Assembly (NCBI GenBank): GCA_903813345.2
Contig: CAIIXF020000009.1
Location: forward strand, 16,641,759 to 16,705,758
From: Owenia fusiformis
Taxonomy: Eukaryota > Annelida > Polychaeta > Sabellida > Oweniidae
Length of the DNA: 64,000 bases
Direction: 5' to 3'
Below, in pieces: positions 41,201 through 46,509 of the stretch (the stretch's first letter is position 1; each line of letters starts with the position of its first letter). The position numbers and the translations under genes are program-made. Below the pieces are notes generated by a model. It ran no database searches. It was not told the DNA's origin and saw only the letters and a program-made list of their open reading frames with translations.

Positions 41201-44200
41201 ACGTTAAGAATGTTTTGTTCTTTTACATTTTACGATTTGATAAGAGACAGAGACTAAGAAATTAAATGCGACGAAACATTTTGACAACGTAATATGTGTA
41301 CTGTTTATTCTTAAAGTTTTATGCGTTAACTTATTTTATCGGTTTCAAAATGTTTCATTTTATTTTGCATATATAAAATATATTGAATAAGATAAGATCA
41401 ACTGTTCCGTAATATATATTGTGTTTTGATGACCTTTTTTAGAATCACAATGTAAAATAAATCCCCCGTTCCTGTCATTCTGGTAACGCCGTGTAATGGA
41501 TGCAATTCAAAGTGAGAGAGTGATCTATACATCAGAATGCGTCCATGCCATTATTTTTGCCAAATACATGACATGAAACTGGCTTGAGGTGCGTCCCCCT
41601 TTATCTGGTAAATTATGACTAAATTTTTCGGACAACTGGGTTTCGGAAAACTGGGTTTCGGAGAACTGGGTTTCGGACAACTGGGTTTTGGACAACTGGG
41701 TTTCGGAGAACTGGGTTTCGGACAACTGGGTTTCGGACAACTGGGTTTCGGACAACTGGGTTTCGGACAACTGGGTTTCGGACAACTGGGTTTCGGACAA
41801 CTGGGTTTCGGACAACTGGGGTGCACCCGAAATCAATAGTTATTTAGCCTGTACAGCTGGAAAGAATATTCTCCTGGAAATAATTCTCAGATATCTTATA
41901 ATAATACTGTAATTATATGCATAAATTTTGCACATTGTATCAAGGAAGGACTTTAAAAAGGAAGCGAACAAAGTATAGTAGACTATAGGCCTATACCATT
42001 AACAATACAAGGCATTAACATGACAAAATGTCACCACCTAGTTGCTCACAATATTATGAGTTCAAACTTTAGTCAGATTTGAATTTCTGAGAACTTGTAA
42101 AGTCAAATTAGAACTTCTGAAAAGATGTAGATGATTTTGAAAAAAAAATTTGGTCAATTTGAAGCAAGTTGAAAACAGATCTTTTTGACCTTTTTGACCT
42201 TGAGAAGGTCATTAAAGGTCAAATGTCAAATCTAAAGTCAGATTTGAATTTCTGAGAACATGTAGATGATTTTGAAAAAAAAAATTAGTCAATTTGAAGC
42301 AAGTTGAAAAAAGACCTTTTTGACCTTTTTTGACCTTGAGAAGGTCATTGAAGGTCAAATGTCAAATCTAAAGTCATATTTGAATTTCTGAGAACATGTA
42401 GATGATTTTGAAAAAAAATTTAGTCAATTTGAAGCAAGATGAAAAAATACCTTTTTGACCTTTTTTGACATTGAGAAGGTCATTGAAGGTCAAATGTCAA
42501 ATCTAAAGTCAGATTTGAATTTCTGAGAACATGTAGATGATTTTGAAAAAAAAATTTAGTCAATTTGAAGCAAGTTGAAAAAAGACCTTTTTGACCTTTT
42601 TTGACTTTGAGAAGGTCATTGAAGGTCAATTGTCAAATCTTAAGTCAAATCTAAAGTCAGATTTGAATTTCTGAGAACACGTAGATGATTTTGAAAATTT
42701 TTTTTAGTCAATTTGAAGCAAGTTGAAAACAGACCTTTTTGACCTTTTTTGACCTTGAGAAGGTCATTAAAGGTCAAATGTCAAATCTAAAGTCAGATTT
42801 GAATTTCTGAGAACACGTAGATGATTTTGAAAAAAAAAATTAGTCAATTTGAAGCAAGTTGAAAAAAGACCTTTTTGACCTTTTTTGACTTTGAGAAGGT
42901 CATTAAAGGTCAAATGTCAAATCTAAAGTCAGATTTGAATTTCTGAGAACATGTAGATGATTTTGAAAAAAAAAATTAGTCAATTTGAAGCAAGTTGAAA
43001 AAAGACCTTTTTGACCTTTTTTGACTTTGAGAAGGTCATTGAAGGTCAAAAGTCAAATCTAAAGTCAGATTTGAATTTCTGAGAACACGTAGATGATTTT
43101 GAAATTTTTTTTAGTCAATTTGAAGCAAGTTGAAAACAGACCTTTTTGACCTTTTTTGACCTTGAGAAGGTCAATAAAGGTCAAATGTCAAATCTAAAGT
43201 CAGATTTGAATTTCTGAGAACACGTAGATGATTTTGAAAAAAAAATTTAGTCAATTTGAAGCAAGTTGAAAACAGACCTTTTTGACCTTTTTTGACCTTG
43301 AGAAGGTCATTGAAGGTCAAATGTCAAATCTAAAGTCAGATTTGAATTTCTGAGAACATGTAGATGATTTTGAAAAAAAAATTTAGTCAATTTGAAGCAA
43401 GTTGAAAAAAGACCTTTTTGACCTTTTTTGACTTTGAGAAGGTCATTGAAGGTCAAATGTCAAATCTTAAGTCAAATCTAAAGTCAGATTTGAATTTCTG
43501 AGAACACGTAGATGATTTTGAAAAATTTTTTTAGTCAATTTGAAGCAAGTTGAAAACAGACCTTTTTGACCTTTTTTGACCTTGAGAAGGTCATTGAAGG
43601 TCAAATGTCAAATCTTAAGTCAGATTTGAATTTCTGAGAACACGTAGATGATTTTGAAAAAAAAATTTAGTCAATTTGAAGCAAGTTGAAAACAGACCTT
43701 TTTGACCTTTTTTGACCTTGAGAAGGTCATTGAAGGTCAAATGTCAAATCTAAAGTCAGATTTGAAGGTCAAATGTCAAATCTAAAGTCAGATTTGAATT
43801 TCTGAGAACATGTAGATGATTTTGAAAAAAAATTTAGTCAATGTGAAGCAAGTTGAAAAAAGACCTTTTTGACCTTGAGAAGGTCATTGAAGGTCAAATG
43901 TCAAATCTAAAGTCAGATTTGAACTTCTGAGAACATGTAGATGATTTAGAAAAAAATTGAAGTCAGTCTAAACAGTATTTGTTAAGTTATAGGAAGTTGT
44001 AAGAAATTGTTACAGACGCCGGACGCCAACCGCCAACCACCAACCGCCGGACGCCGTCGCAAAAAAACGGAGACCATAACAATATGTCACCACTTTTGGT
44101 GGTGACATAATAAGGTTAAGTAAAAAAGTATTTGGAAAAATTGTAGGCTGGTATCTTTTAAGGTAGTTTGGTGACAATATTATAGAGAAAAAAACATTTA

Positions 44201-44925
44201 AAGGGGAAGGTGAATGTGAATGGCCAGGGGGTGTAATGTGAATGACCTGGGGGGGGGGTGTTAATGGTGATGGGTGTGGGGGGCATGAGTGGCAATTTTT
44301 TCTGTGGGCTCTACAGAATTCCTGGTAAGGACCCTGTAAGTTGAGACCTGAACCAAAATCACCACGACCCACACACTTTTTTAATGGCCCAGCCCAAAAA
44401 ATATCTGTATGTCATAAGAAGCACAAAAGAATCAAATAAATATGTCATTTATATGCATACTAAGCTAAGAAAAGTAATAAACTTACCAAGGGTTTCATAT
44501 CCTCTTATTTTACCATTCAGAGCAGCCACTTCTGTGCCCAGTACTTGAATCTTACCAATATTTTTCTTGTTTTCAGATTTCAATGTTTCATTTTGAATCA
44601 GTAAGTCCTCACATTGGTCATTACTCTGTTGTTCAATATCTTTTACAGAGTTGTGAACTTCTTCTCGTAATTGTTCTAGTATATGCTTTAGTTTAGTTTT
44701 CTGTTCATCTGGGAATTCTTCTTTGTGTTTCTTGTAGCTCAAATCAAAAATATTAACCAAGTACATCCAAACTTTAGAGAATATTTCAGCAATACGAATC
44801 GAGAATTGAGAGTTAACATATAAATTTGACTGTCCCTTGTATTTCTTTTGACTATATTTTTTCGTGTGCTTTCTTTGTAGAGGTTTGTTTTGCTCCTCCA
44901 AAGGCGAATCACAATTCTGCTCCAT
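2246..44925 (-). CDS. TNIP1: TNIP/ABIN-family protein (A20-binding inhibitor of NF-kappaB), 12 exons seen, C-terminus not resolved
   Basis: Twelve minus-strand exons (44925-44487, 36344-36088, 32025-31663, 28453-28271, 27174-27080, 24271-24136, 23112-23026, 21352-21176, 11733-11587, 10590-10183, 4262-4166, 2283-2246) have AG/GT borders and join in phase to 809 codons. The product is mostly coiled coil. Residues about 505-579 form an AHD1-like block (LLDVNQKWDEY at 521-531). Residues about 690-735 form a UBAN block with the ubiquitin-contacting Asp-Phe pair at 702-703 (EDFEVERRDRER). This order is typical of ABIN proteins, which bind A20 and linear or K63 ubiquitin and restrain NF-kappaB in the cytoplasm. 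Vertebrate TNIP1 is about 640 residues; this protein is longer at the N-terminus and in exon 3. NEMO and optineurin share UBAN but lack the LLxVNxxWD block. The ortholog (TNIP1, 2 or 3) cannot be told apart. The frame is open at the last donor, so at least one exon is missing. Confidence 0.88.
2284..3253. other. Intronic sequence, mostly unassigned
   Basis: No gene signal. Around 2780-2860, repeated ttaatttggcg phrases match the MITE-like sequence at 36888-37203, so this is probably a relic of it. The remainder is unrecognised. Confidence 0.35.
3254..3909 (+). mobile_element. Modular A-type element, copy 2
   Basis: It has the left end ctagaaaaacagtaactcca, then three to four core units of about 150 bp (gaaccaaatccgt, tatttgagttatcaaagatt, ccattttgaaa). 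A short acgg tract and the right end cgaacttcg...gtgggataa follow. It sits in the intron between exons 11 and 12. Confidence 0.8.
4166..4262 (-). CDS. TNIP1: TNIP-like exon 11
   Basis: A 97-nt exon between an AG acceptor and a GTACAT donor. It starts in phase 0 after exon 10 and leaves one base for exon 12. It encodes a Tyr/Pro/Lys-rich stretch (LPVYYVPVSEQAKPSYSTY), as expected of the low-complexity tail after UBAN in ABIN proteins. The alternative is read-through to TAG 10 codons later. Confidence 0.65.
4981..5499 (+). mobile_element. Element D1, TIR CAGGSCTGTCAAC, 6-bp TSD
   Basis: Terminal inverted repeats are CAGGGCTGTCAAC and CAGGCCTGTCAAC, flanked by TAACTA at 4975-4980 and 5500-5505. 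The interior has a G run of about 44 bases (5180-5223) and repeated gcgtgaca and caaatacg phrases. The 519-bp element has no intact ORF. It is inserted in the 60-bp minisatellite. The second full copy is at 28700-29197. Confidence 0.85.
5730..5995 (+). repeat. 43-bp tandem repeat inside element J
   Basis: About six near-identical units of tttttagtggctattcacc followed by ccaaatgtttctgaatcatt. Units differ by only one or two bases, which suggests recent expansion. Confidence 0.85.
6302..6593 (-). mobile_element. Truncated D-type element (D3) inside J
   Basis: It begins CAGGCATGTCAACTGTCCCGC and matches the right half of D1 and D2 in reverse. It stops at a tacctaccccc remnant of the poly-G tract and ends GGCCCTG. 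No matching flanking duplication is visible. Confidence 0.6.
7869..8458. mobile_element. Mariner-like palindromic element, two 3' ends head to head
   Basis: The ends CAGGGTGGTCAAAAAAAA and CAGGGTGGTAAAAAAAAA are inverted and flanked by TA. Homology between the arms runs inward for about 220 bp. On the plus strand, about 8168-8320 encodes a transposase-tail-like peptide (LKKQIIHVIQALPAEKC, then QIIDNLFRFA), resembling the C-terminal part of Tc1/mariner transposases. The left arm encodes a diverged copy on the other strand (DILDDRCRFAESA). Both frames are broken, so it is defective. Confidence 0.65.
9312..9741. mobile_element. MITE with TIR CCCARATGCGAGTAG, TTA duplication (Harbinger-like)
   Basis: Inverted ends CCCAAATGCGAGTAG and CCCAGATGCGAGTAG are flanked by TTA on both sides. 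A diverged inverted copy lies at 23481-23920 and a right-end piece at about 17390-17455. The 3-bp TWA-type duplication suggests PIF/Harbinger. No ORF is present. Confidence 0.65.
10183..10590 (-). CDS. TNIP1: TNIP-like exon 10, carries the UBAN ubiquitin-binding domain
   Basis: A 408-nt exon in phase 0 at both ends (acceptor tgcatatag, donor GTAAAAAG). Its 136 residues start with a linker (GGPRHHVEPSAPKMESLS). Then comes the UBAN coiled coil: LREENRFLKFQADANREDF, VERRDRERVQGEKSDLKERV, EMLEKE. The Asp-Phe pair and the ERxxRER spacing match the ubiquitin-contact region of ABIN and NEMO. It ends in a Lys-rich coiled coil (LKRQLKEIQK). Confidence 0.9.
10900..11460 (-). mobile_element. LINE 3' fragment (reverse-transcriptase element tail)
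   Basis: The frame 11261-10962 encodes a CxxC...H...C pattern (ICSICNDNEEDIIEHGFLNC). It continues LGYPIKN and ends in LKLYVYCCK. This resembles the C-terminal tail that follows the reverse transcriptase in many LINE ORF2 proteins. Upstream sequence to about 11460 is a decayed continuation. It lies in the intron between TNIP-like exons 9 and 10. Confidence 0.5.
11587..11733 (-). CDS. TNIP1: TNIP-like exon 9
   Basis: A 147-nt exon, 49 codons, phase 0 at both ends (acceptor acttttcag, donor GTAAGG). It encodes a heptad-rich coiled coil, VEMDELSADYESLKLSHKQL followed by GEREKALINQLKGM. This is the stretch between AHD1 and UBAN in ABIN proteins. Confidence 0.85.
11734..12195. other. Unassigned intronic sequence
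   Basis: AT-rich sequence between exon 9 and the LINE. It may include the LINE's 3' untranslated part. No other signal is seen. Confidence 0.3.
12780..13530 (-). mobile_element. Palindromic element F1 inserted in the LINE
   Basis: Aligned in reverse with 29733-30862. The shared ends are ctccattttgatytcyccat and its inverse. LINE coding sequence resumes on both sides. Internally it has a perfect 25-bp inverted repeat (13011-13035 and 13089-13113, arms beginning tatgacctgaatcgattgc). No coding capacity. Confidence 0.65.
14942..15185 (-). repeat. About 81-bp tandem repeat at the LINE 5' end
   Basis: Three units carry cttttcgccatttgtgttgg and gaaaatctatcgataggctg. They overlap the first codons of the LINE frame. 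The repeats are probably its 5' region, multiplied. Confidence 0.75.
15191..16118. other. Unassigned intronic sequence
   Basis: No repeat family or coding exon was recognised. The short open frame near 15439-15663 has no splice context and no recognisable motif. Confidence 0.3.
16119..16834 (+). mobile_element. Modular A-type element, copy 4 (gcgaatcccatcgaac subtype)
   Basis: Left end ccagaacaacggcaacacca, two to three core units of about 135 bp (taccaaaagtgtcattagac, gaacaaaatcgctcc), and an (acgg)n tract at 16727-16795. The right end is cctatatccctccgaacttt plus gttcgatgggataa. The subterminal sequence atcccatcgaac at the left is the inverse of gttcgatgggat at the right. Confidence 0.85.
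17185..17272 (-). repeat. B-type element end fragment
   Basis: Sequence near 17210-17272 (agaatttgttacagac, gccaaccaccaaccgcc, ttttgatggtgacataat) matches the left end of B elements in reverse. Confidence 0.6.
17446..19377 (+). mobile_element. A3-subtype element split by a nested A-type element
   Basis: The outer sequence (17446-17576 and 18965-19377) aligns with the A3 copy at 27260-28068 (aatttgagtataatgaagcc, then gcaatctactctaaattccc, cccctgggggtcag). Its right end is atatccctac...cgttgggataa. The left end is missing. A complete A element (17577-18964) lies inside. Confidence 0.8.
17577..18964 (+). mobile_element. Modular A-type element, copy 5, nested without TSD
   Basis: It starts ctagaaaaacagcaactcca and ends gttcggtgggataa. 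About eight core units of about 150 bp carry aaaatggccgccattttga palindromes. Removing it joins tcagaa to aaacgat, which reproduces the continuous aatcagaaaaacg of the A3 copy at 27.6 kb. No bases were duplicated. Confidence 0.85.
19378..21175. other. Unassigned intronic sequence
   Basis: No coding exon or known element is visible. It is AT-rich with scattered CACGTG and GGTCAGGTGACC-like palindromes near 20050 and 20790. Possibly old, decayed repeats. Confidence 0.3.
21176..21352 (-). CDS. TNIP1: TNIP-like exon 8, carries the AHD1 core
   Basis: A 177-nt exon, 59 codons, phase 0 at both ends (acceptor attccag, donor GTACTTC). It begins LLDVNQKWDEYNKKREAEY and ends MMLATKKKLDDAK, with a coiled coil between. 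The LLxVNxxWD sequence is the hallmark of the ABIN homology domain 1 used for A20 contact. It joins exactly to KKVQKQHKKLKE from exon 7. Confidence 0.92.
21540..22600 (+). repeat. About 160-bp tandem repeat (A4 type)
   Basis: Seven or so units contain cttccaagatggccgccaga, gaacttcttaccatgtaaca, and gttttcctggaatcgcgatg. The array opens with gcacagggtgaacaatatcg. The same unit recurs at 28611-29330 and 31320-31570. The function is unknown. Confidence 0.85.
22677..23016. mobile_element. Mariner-like MITE beside the exon 7 donor
   Basis: Inverted ends TTGGGTGTTCC and TCAGGTGTCCC are flanked by TA at 22675-22676 and 23017-23018. Arms stay similar for about 90 bp (gtattttctcsgcaatt). The element stops 9 bases short of the exon 7 coding end, and the intron's GTGAAT donor is kept. 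Confidence 0.75.
23026..23112 (-). CDS. TNIP1: TNIP-like exon 7
   Basis: An 87-nt exon, 29 codons, phase 0 at both ends (acceptor ttgcttatag, donor GTGAAT). It encodes TTSDVNDATKQRLLYLEKKV then QKQHKKLKE. This is the lead-in helix to AHD1, matching the EKKVKxLE-type stretch of ABIN proteins. A downstream GTATTT could be an alternative donor, but only the GAG/GTGAAT border restores the family sequence. Confidence 0.85.
23481..23920 (-). mobile_element. Diverged inverted copy of the 9312-9741 MITE
   Basis: It aligns in reverse with 9312-9741 (tctactcacatctgag at one end; catagaccccatgttataaa inside). The termini have decayed. Confidence 0.65.
24136..24271 (-). CDS. TNIP1: TNIP-like exon 6
   Basis: A 136-nt exon. 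Its first base completes the AGG codon begun in exon 5 and it ends in phase 0 at donor GTATTA. It encodes QEQALLLEKIKVLEHARDNL, then a Pro-rich and acidic linker (TPPTNKIDKEDVADWIEVDH). The linker separates two coiled coils. Confidence 0.85.
24449..25017. mobile_element. Element K, TIR CACAGGCAAATTA, TA flanks
   Basis: Perfect inverted ends CACAGGCAAATTA and TAATTTGCCTGTG are flanked by TA at 24447-24448 and 25018-25019. The interior is a degenerate set of repeats around ttacgggcctcgttac, itself partly palindromic. It has no conserved ORF. Confidence 0.75.
25680..26339. mobile_element. Element M, foldback with GATTAAAAGGTGGATTGGATC ends
   Basis: The ends GATTAAAAGGTGGATTGGA and TCCAATCCACCTTTTAATC are inverse copies. 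The arms extend about 100 bp (tgaaatatggaatttct). A smaller gtggattggat repeat occurs in each arm. Confidence 0.7.
27080..27174 (-). CDS. TNIP1: TNIP-like exon 5
   Basis: A 95-nt exon starting in phase 0 (acceptor ttttctag) and ending with two bases of a codon at donor GTAAGT. It encodes DIIEHVTEENSSLKAKYSM then AMLEKDKQILDG. Coiled coil. The EENSSLKAK stretch resembles RKENEALKAK of vertebrate TNIP1. Confidence 0.87.
27260..28068 (+). mobile_element. A3-subtype modular element
   Basis: Left end ctagaaaatggcaactccac, right end tacagaacttcgttcgttgg plus gataa, with an acgg-rich tract before it. It fills most of the 1.1-kb intron between exons 4 and 5. Confidence 0.85.
28271..28453 (-). CDS. 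TNIP1: TNIP-like exon 4
   Basis: A 183-nt exon, 61 codons, phase 0 at both ends (acceptor acattttag, donor GTACAT). It encodes ELWNRINKLSLDKEVLSIEV, then a Gly/Thr linker (GVLGNITGTGKPT) and a second helix ending LEKKCQLLK. It corresponds to the N-terminal helical region that precedes AHD1. Confidence 0.87.
28700..29197 (+). mobile_element. Element D2, TIR CAGGCCTGTCAAC, TAATTA flanks
   Basis: Perfect inverted ends CAGGCCTGTCAAC are flanked by TAATTA at 28694-28699 and 29198-29203. It is collinear with D1, including a shorter G run (28896-28921) and the gcgtgacaaatacgcaaatt segment. Non-coding, 498 bp. Confidence 0.87.
29326..29700 (+). repeat. Repeat H
   Basis: It aligns with 48880-49395 in reverse (ttgcttctgggacgagatca, aaacgactttgacatattct). 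A short frame (29311-29559) is not conserved in the other copy, so it is treated as non-coding. Confidence 0.6.
29733..30862 (+). mobile_element. Palindromic element F2
   Basis: Ends agtgcgctctccattatgat and atggagagtgcactagaccc are inverse copies, continuing ctccccatgaa. It aligns in reverse with F1. It is longer than F1, partly because of a hairpin with about 50-bp arms (about 30399-30452 and 30550-30597, aaaatgtgyccaatatattg). Confidence 0.65.
30890..31290. mobile_element. Foldback element with about 145-bp arms
   Basis: The left arm (about 30897-31045) and right arm (about 31138-31278) are inverse copies (tagtccatttgtca, gtgatttarctgggttgcca). The loop is about 90 bp. No ORF is present. 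Confidence 0.65.
31663..32025 (-). CDS. TNIP1: TNIP-like exon 3, acidic Ser-rich insert
   Basis: A 363-nt exon, 121 codons, phase 0 at both ends (acceptor tatttcag, donor GTAATA). It encodes a Ser/Asn/Asp/Glu-rich, probably disordered segment. Two similar motifs, IPSCEMYINH and MPSRDMYVGI, lie 19 residues apart. It ends LNYHTVSGEISNEVK. The place matches the low-complexity part of TNIP1, but the sequence is not recognisable outside this protein. Confidence 0.8.
32396..33900 (-). mobile_element. Second LINE fragment with RT motifs, decayed
   Basis: On the minus strand, pieces of one RT follow in order. First FERGEYPSDWSIG (near 33860), then IDFKKAFDYIDHSVLLYKL (near 33550). LLQGSVLSIFLFSHFIDDL follows (33400-33300), then the catalytic-site remnant WADDL (near 33240). 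After these come ILCYGCEIWY (near 32960) and a tail at 32653-32396 with CYICKC. Frames are broken by stops and shifts. Confidence 0.8.
34035..34535. mobile_element. TIR element with about 75-bp arms
   Basis: Arms share cggaatagcctga, gtaaagtcagatacc and ggacataaccgtcgcttcaa, in inverse orientation at about 34040-34115 and 34460-34530. Flanking duplication is not clear. Confidence 0.6.
34680..35234 (+). mobile_element. Modular A-type element, copy 6
   Basis: Left end ctagtaaacagcaactccac, three diverged core units, right end cgaacttcgttcagtaggat plus aa. It lies immediately before the TTAA-flanked MITE. Confidence 0.8.
35245..36046. mobile_element. piggyBac-like MITE (U), TTAA flanks
   Basis: Inverted ends CCTTTAGCATGCTGA and TCAGCATGCTAAAGG are each preceded or followed by TTAA (35241-35244, 36047-36050). 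TTAA targets with CCYT termini are typical of piggyBac-type transposons. No transposase frame. It ends about 40 bases downstream of TNIP-like exon 2. Confidence 0.8.
36088..36344 (-). CDS. TNIP1: TNIP-like exon 2
   Basis: A 257-nt exon (acceptor tatctttctag, donor GTAAGT). It completes the GCT codon split from exon 1 and ends in phase 0. It encodes AGLYQDCKDDCARLKQLVLK, a heptad-rich helix (EEENVRLRQQNADL), then an acidic tail ending TDASVTQLH. The helix resembles the N-terminal coiled coil of TNIP1. Confidence 0.87.
36390..36484. repeat. Perfect 32-bp inverted repeat, 31-nt loop
   Basis: Arms 36390-36421 and 36453-36484 are exact inverses (attctcccctatattttgca at the outer edge). It lies 46 bases upstream of the exon 2 acceptor in the intron and would be a strong hairpin in the pre-mRNA. 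Confidence 0.9.
36549..36600 (-). repeat. Half copy of element N
   Basis: The segment with gaagaaaaacggtgtactga and gactcgatcacaatcattga matches one terminus of the element at 39649-39942. Confidence 0.55.
36888..37203. mobile_element. MITE-like palindrome with TTTGTCTTTAATTTGG ends
   Basis: TTTGTCTTTAATTTGGCG at the left and CACCAAATTAAAGACAAA at the right are inverse copies, with further aatttggcgaa repeats inside. A relic is near 2780-2860. Confidence 0.6.
37247..37385 (-). repeat. 15-bp minisatellite, array 1
   Basis: About nine units of ccgaaacccagttgt or ccgaaacccagttct. It is the same unit, inverted, as at 41628-41821. Flanks share an aaatcaat motif next to the array in both places. 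Confidence 0.9.
37580..39452 (+). mobile_element. Element C1, CAG..CTG termini, 7-bp TSD, carries hAT-like E1
   Basis: Ends CAGAGCTGTCAAGTGTCCCG and GGTTGACAGTACTG are imperfect inverted repeats. ATATATT flanks both sides (37573-37579, 39453-39459). Subterminal tcccgcgaa repeats occur at each end. Element E1 (37992-38892) sits inside. The same structure is at 46814-48851. Short open frames (for example 39118-39315) are not convincing genes. Confidence 0.85.
37992..38892. mobile_element. Element E1, hAT-like foldback, 8-bp TSD
   Basis: Inverted ends AGGGTTTGTAGAAAAACCGG and the reverse (tacccggttatttctacaaa plus ccct) are flanked by ATCTAGAA at 37984-37991 and 38893-38900. The arms extend over most of the element (ttcaaacttggtacccgg; ctggctacgcc). 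No transposase frame is visible. Confidence 0.87.
39453..41600. other. Intronic sequence with one small TIR element
   Basis: Apart from element N (39649-39942), nothing was recognised. Near 40480-40640 a phrase around ccagtcacatttccaacggc occurs twice. Short open frames here have no supporting motif. Confidence 0.3.
39649..39942. mobile_element. Element N, TIR with central palindrome
   Basis: Ends ggattacgagtctcatactg and cagtatcagactcgcaatcc are inverse copies. The centre (about 39776-39811) is a near-perfect 36-bp palindrome around agaaggccttct. Confidence 0.65.
41628..41821 (+). repeat. 15-bp minisatellite, array 2 (inverted to array 1)
   Basis: About 13 units of ggacaactgggtttc. Open frames across it are a by-product of the 15-bp period (FGQLG or WVSDN repeats) and are not taken as genes. 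Confidence 0.92.
42007..44111 (-). mobile_element. B-type element, long copy with about 14 core units
   Basis: In reverse it has the B left end (ATTATGTCACCACCAAAA, 44111 side) and the right end (AATGCCTTGT, 42007 side). The core is a tandem array of about 135 bp units with gaccttttttgaccttgaga, aggtcattgaaggtcaaatg, and gagaacatgtagatgatttt. Some units have an extra 12-bp step. Non-coding. Confidence 0.9.
44487..44925 (-). CDS. TNIP1: TNIP-like exon 1 (first coding exon)
   Basis: The start ATG at 44925 has an in-frame TGA 18 bases upstream. The exon spans 146 codons plus one base (donor GTAAGT). It opens with a polar, basic segment (MEQNCDSPLEEQNKPLQRKH), then a helix with SIRIAEIFSKVWMYLVNIFD, and a coiled coil ending GKIRGYETL. 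This N-terminal part is longer than in vertebrate TNIP1. An acceptor-like tag lies just before the ATG, so a 5' UTR exon may exist upstream. Confidence 0.82.
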
Positions 44926-45140
44926 ACTATTAAAATGTATTCAAATACAAACCTGAATGTGTTTTAATAATATGCTTGGTTGCTTTTAATATGCTTCCAG
45001 CCTGAAAAGCAGTAATGGTGAAAGCATTTATGACTGGAAAATCACATAAAATCATATATTTACTGGAAAAGTTTGAAAAAGGCAAAAACGTTGAAACACA
45101 CTGTATTTTAAATTACAAATTAAAAAACTCTAATTCACAA

Positions 45141-46509
45141 CCAGAACAACGGCAACGCCAAAGCGTAGCGAATCCCATCGAACAGCCATGGATGGCATTT
45201 TTACAAATAAAGTATATAGCAAAAATGGCAGCCATTTTTCAAAATGACCGCCTTCTACCAAAAGTGATTAGACCATGTGCCATACTTATAGTATTCACAT
45301 ACCAAATATGTACAAAATCGCTCCACTACTTTTCAAGTTATAGTAAAATACGTTAAAATGCCGGCCATTATTCAAAATGGCCACCTTCTACCAAATGTGC
45401 CATTAGTAAAATTGCTCCACTACTTTTCGAGTTATAGTAAAATACATTAAAATGTACCAAAAGTGTCATTAGACAGTGTGCCATGCTTATAGTATTCACA
45501 TACCTTATATGAAAAAAATCGCTTCACTATTTTTTGAGTTATAGTAAAATATGTTAAAATGGCGGCCATTTTTCAAAAAAAATTTCAAAATGGCCGCCTT
45601 CTACCAAAAGTGTCATAGGACAGTGTGTCATGCTTCTAGTATTCACATACCAAATATGAACAAAATAGCTCCACTACTTTTCGAGTTATAGTAAAATACG
45701 TTAAAATGGCGGCCATTTTGAAAAATGGCCGCCTTCTACCAAAAGTGTCATTAGACAGTGTGCCATGCTTATAGTATTCACATACCAAATATGAACAAAA
45801 TCGCTTCACTACTTTTCGAGTTATAGTAAAATATGTTAAAATGGCGGCCATTTTTCAAATTTTTTTTCAAAATGGCCGCCTTCTACCAAAAGTGTCATAG
45901 GACAGTGTGTCATGCTTATAGTATTCACATACCAAATATGAACAAAATGGCTCCACTACTTTTTGAGTAATAGTAAAATACGTTTAAATGGTGGCCATTT
46001 TTCAAAATGGCGGCCATTTTTTAAAATGGCTGCCTTCTACCAAAAGTGTCTTTAGACAGTGTGCAATGTTTGTAGTATTCACATACCAAATATGAACAAA
46101 ATCGCTCCACTTCTTTTCGAGTTATAGCAAAAATCGTAAAATAATGAGTAAAGGCCGCCATTTTTCAAGATGGCTGCCATGAGCTTCTTTAATATCTACA
46201 TTTCTAGCTTTATTAATGTCCTATATAATTTTTTTACATCTTAAACATATTGCTATTACAATTTTACATATTGCACCTAAATTACTGTAAATTCGGCACT
46301 AAAATGGCCACCATTTTGAAATGAGCGGCCATTTTGAAAATCGGCTTTCGAGCAGAACTTCTACTCCCATAGGGTATATGTGTAAAAAATATGAACAAAA
46401 TCGGGCCAACGGTATTTGAGTTATTCCCCGGACGGACGGATGGACGGACAGACGGATGGACGGACGGAGGCGTTCCCTATATCCCTCTGAACTTCGTTCG
46501 ATGGGATAA
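45141..46509 (+). mobile_element. Modular A-type element, copy 7 (gcgaatcccatcgaac subtype)
   Basis: Left end ccagaacaacggcaacgcca, right end cgaacttcgttcgatgggat plus aa. About seven core units of 135 bp hold aaaatggcggccatttt palindromes and ttcgagttatagtaaaatac. An (acgg)n tract is at 46425-46475. It lies upstream of TNIP-like exon 1. Confidence 0.9.

Noticed and set aside
41615-41912. Repetitive proteins (FGQLG or WVSDN repeats) encoded by the 15-bp minisatellite
   Set aside because: A 15-bp period keeps any stop-free frame open. There is no start context, splice signal or conservation.
42007-44111. A CRISPR-like array
   Set aside because: Units are contiguous tandem repeats of about 135 bp with no unique spacers, in a eukaryotic genome.
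2246-44925. Reading the minus-strand gene as NEMO or optineurin
   Set aside because: The UBAN block fits all three families, but the LLDVNQKWDEY block in exon 8 and its distance from UBAN are found in ABIN/TNIP proteins only.
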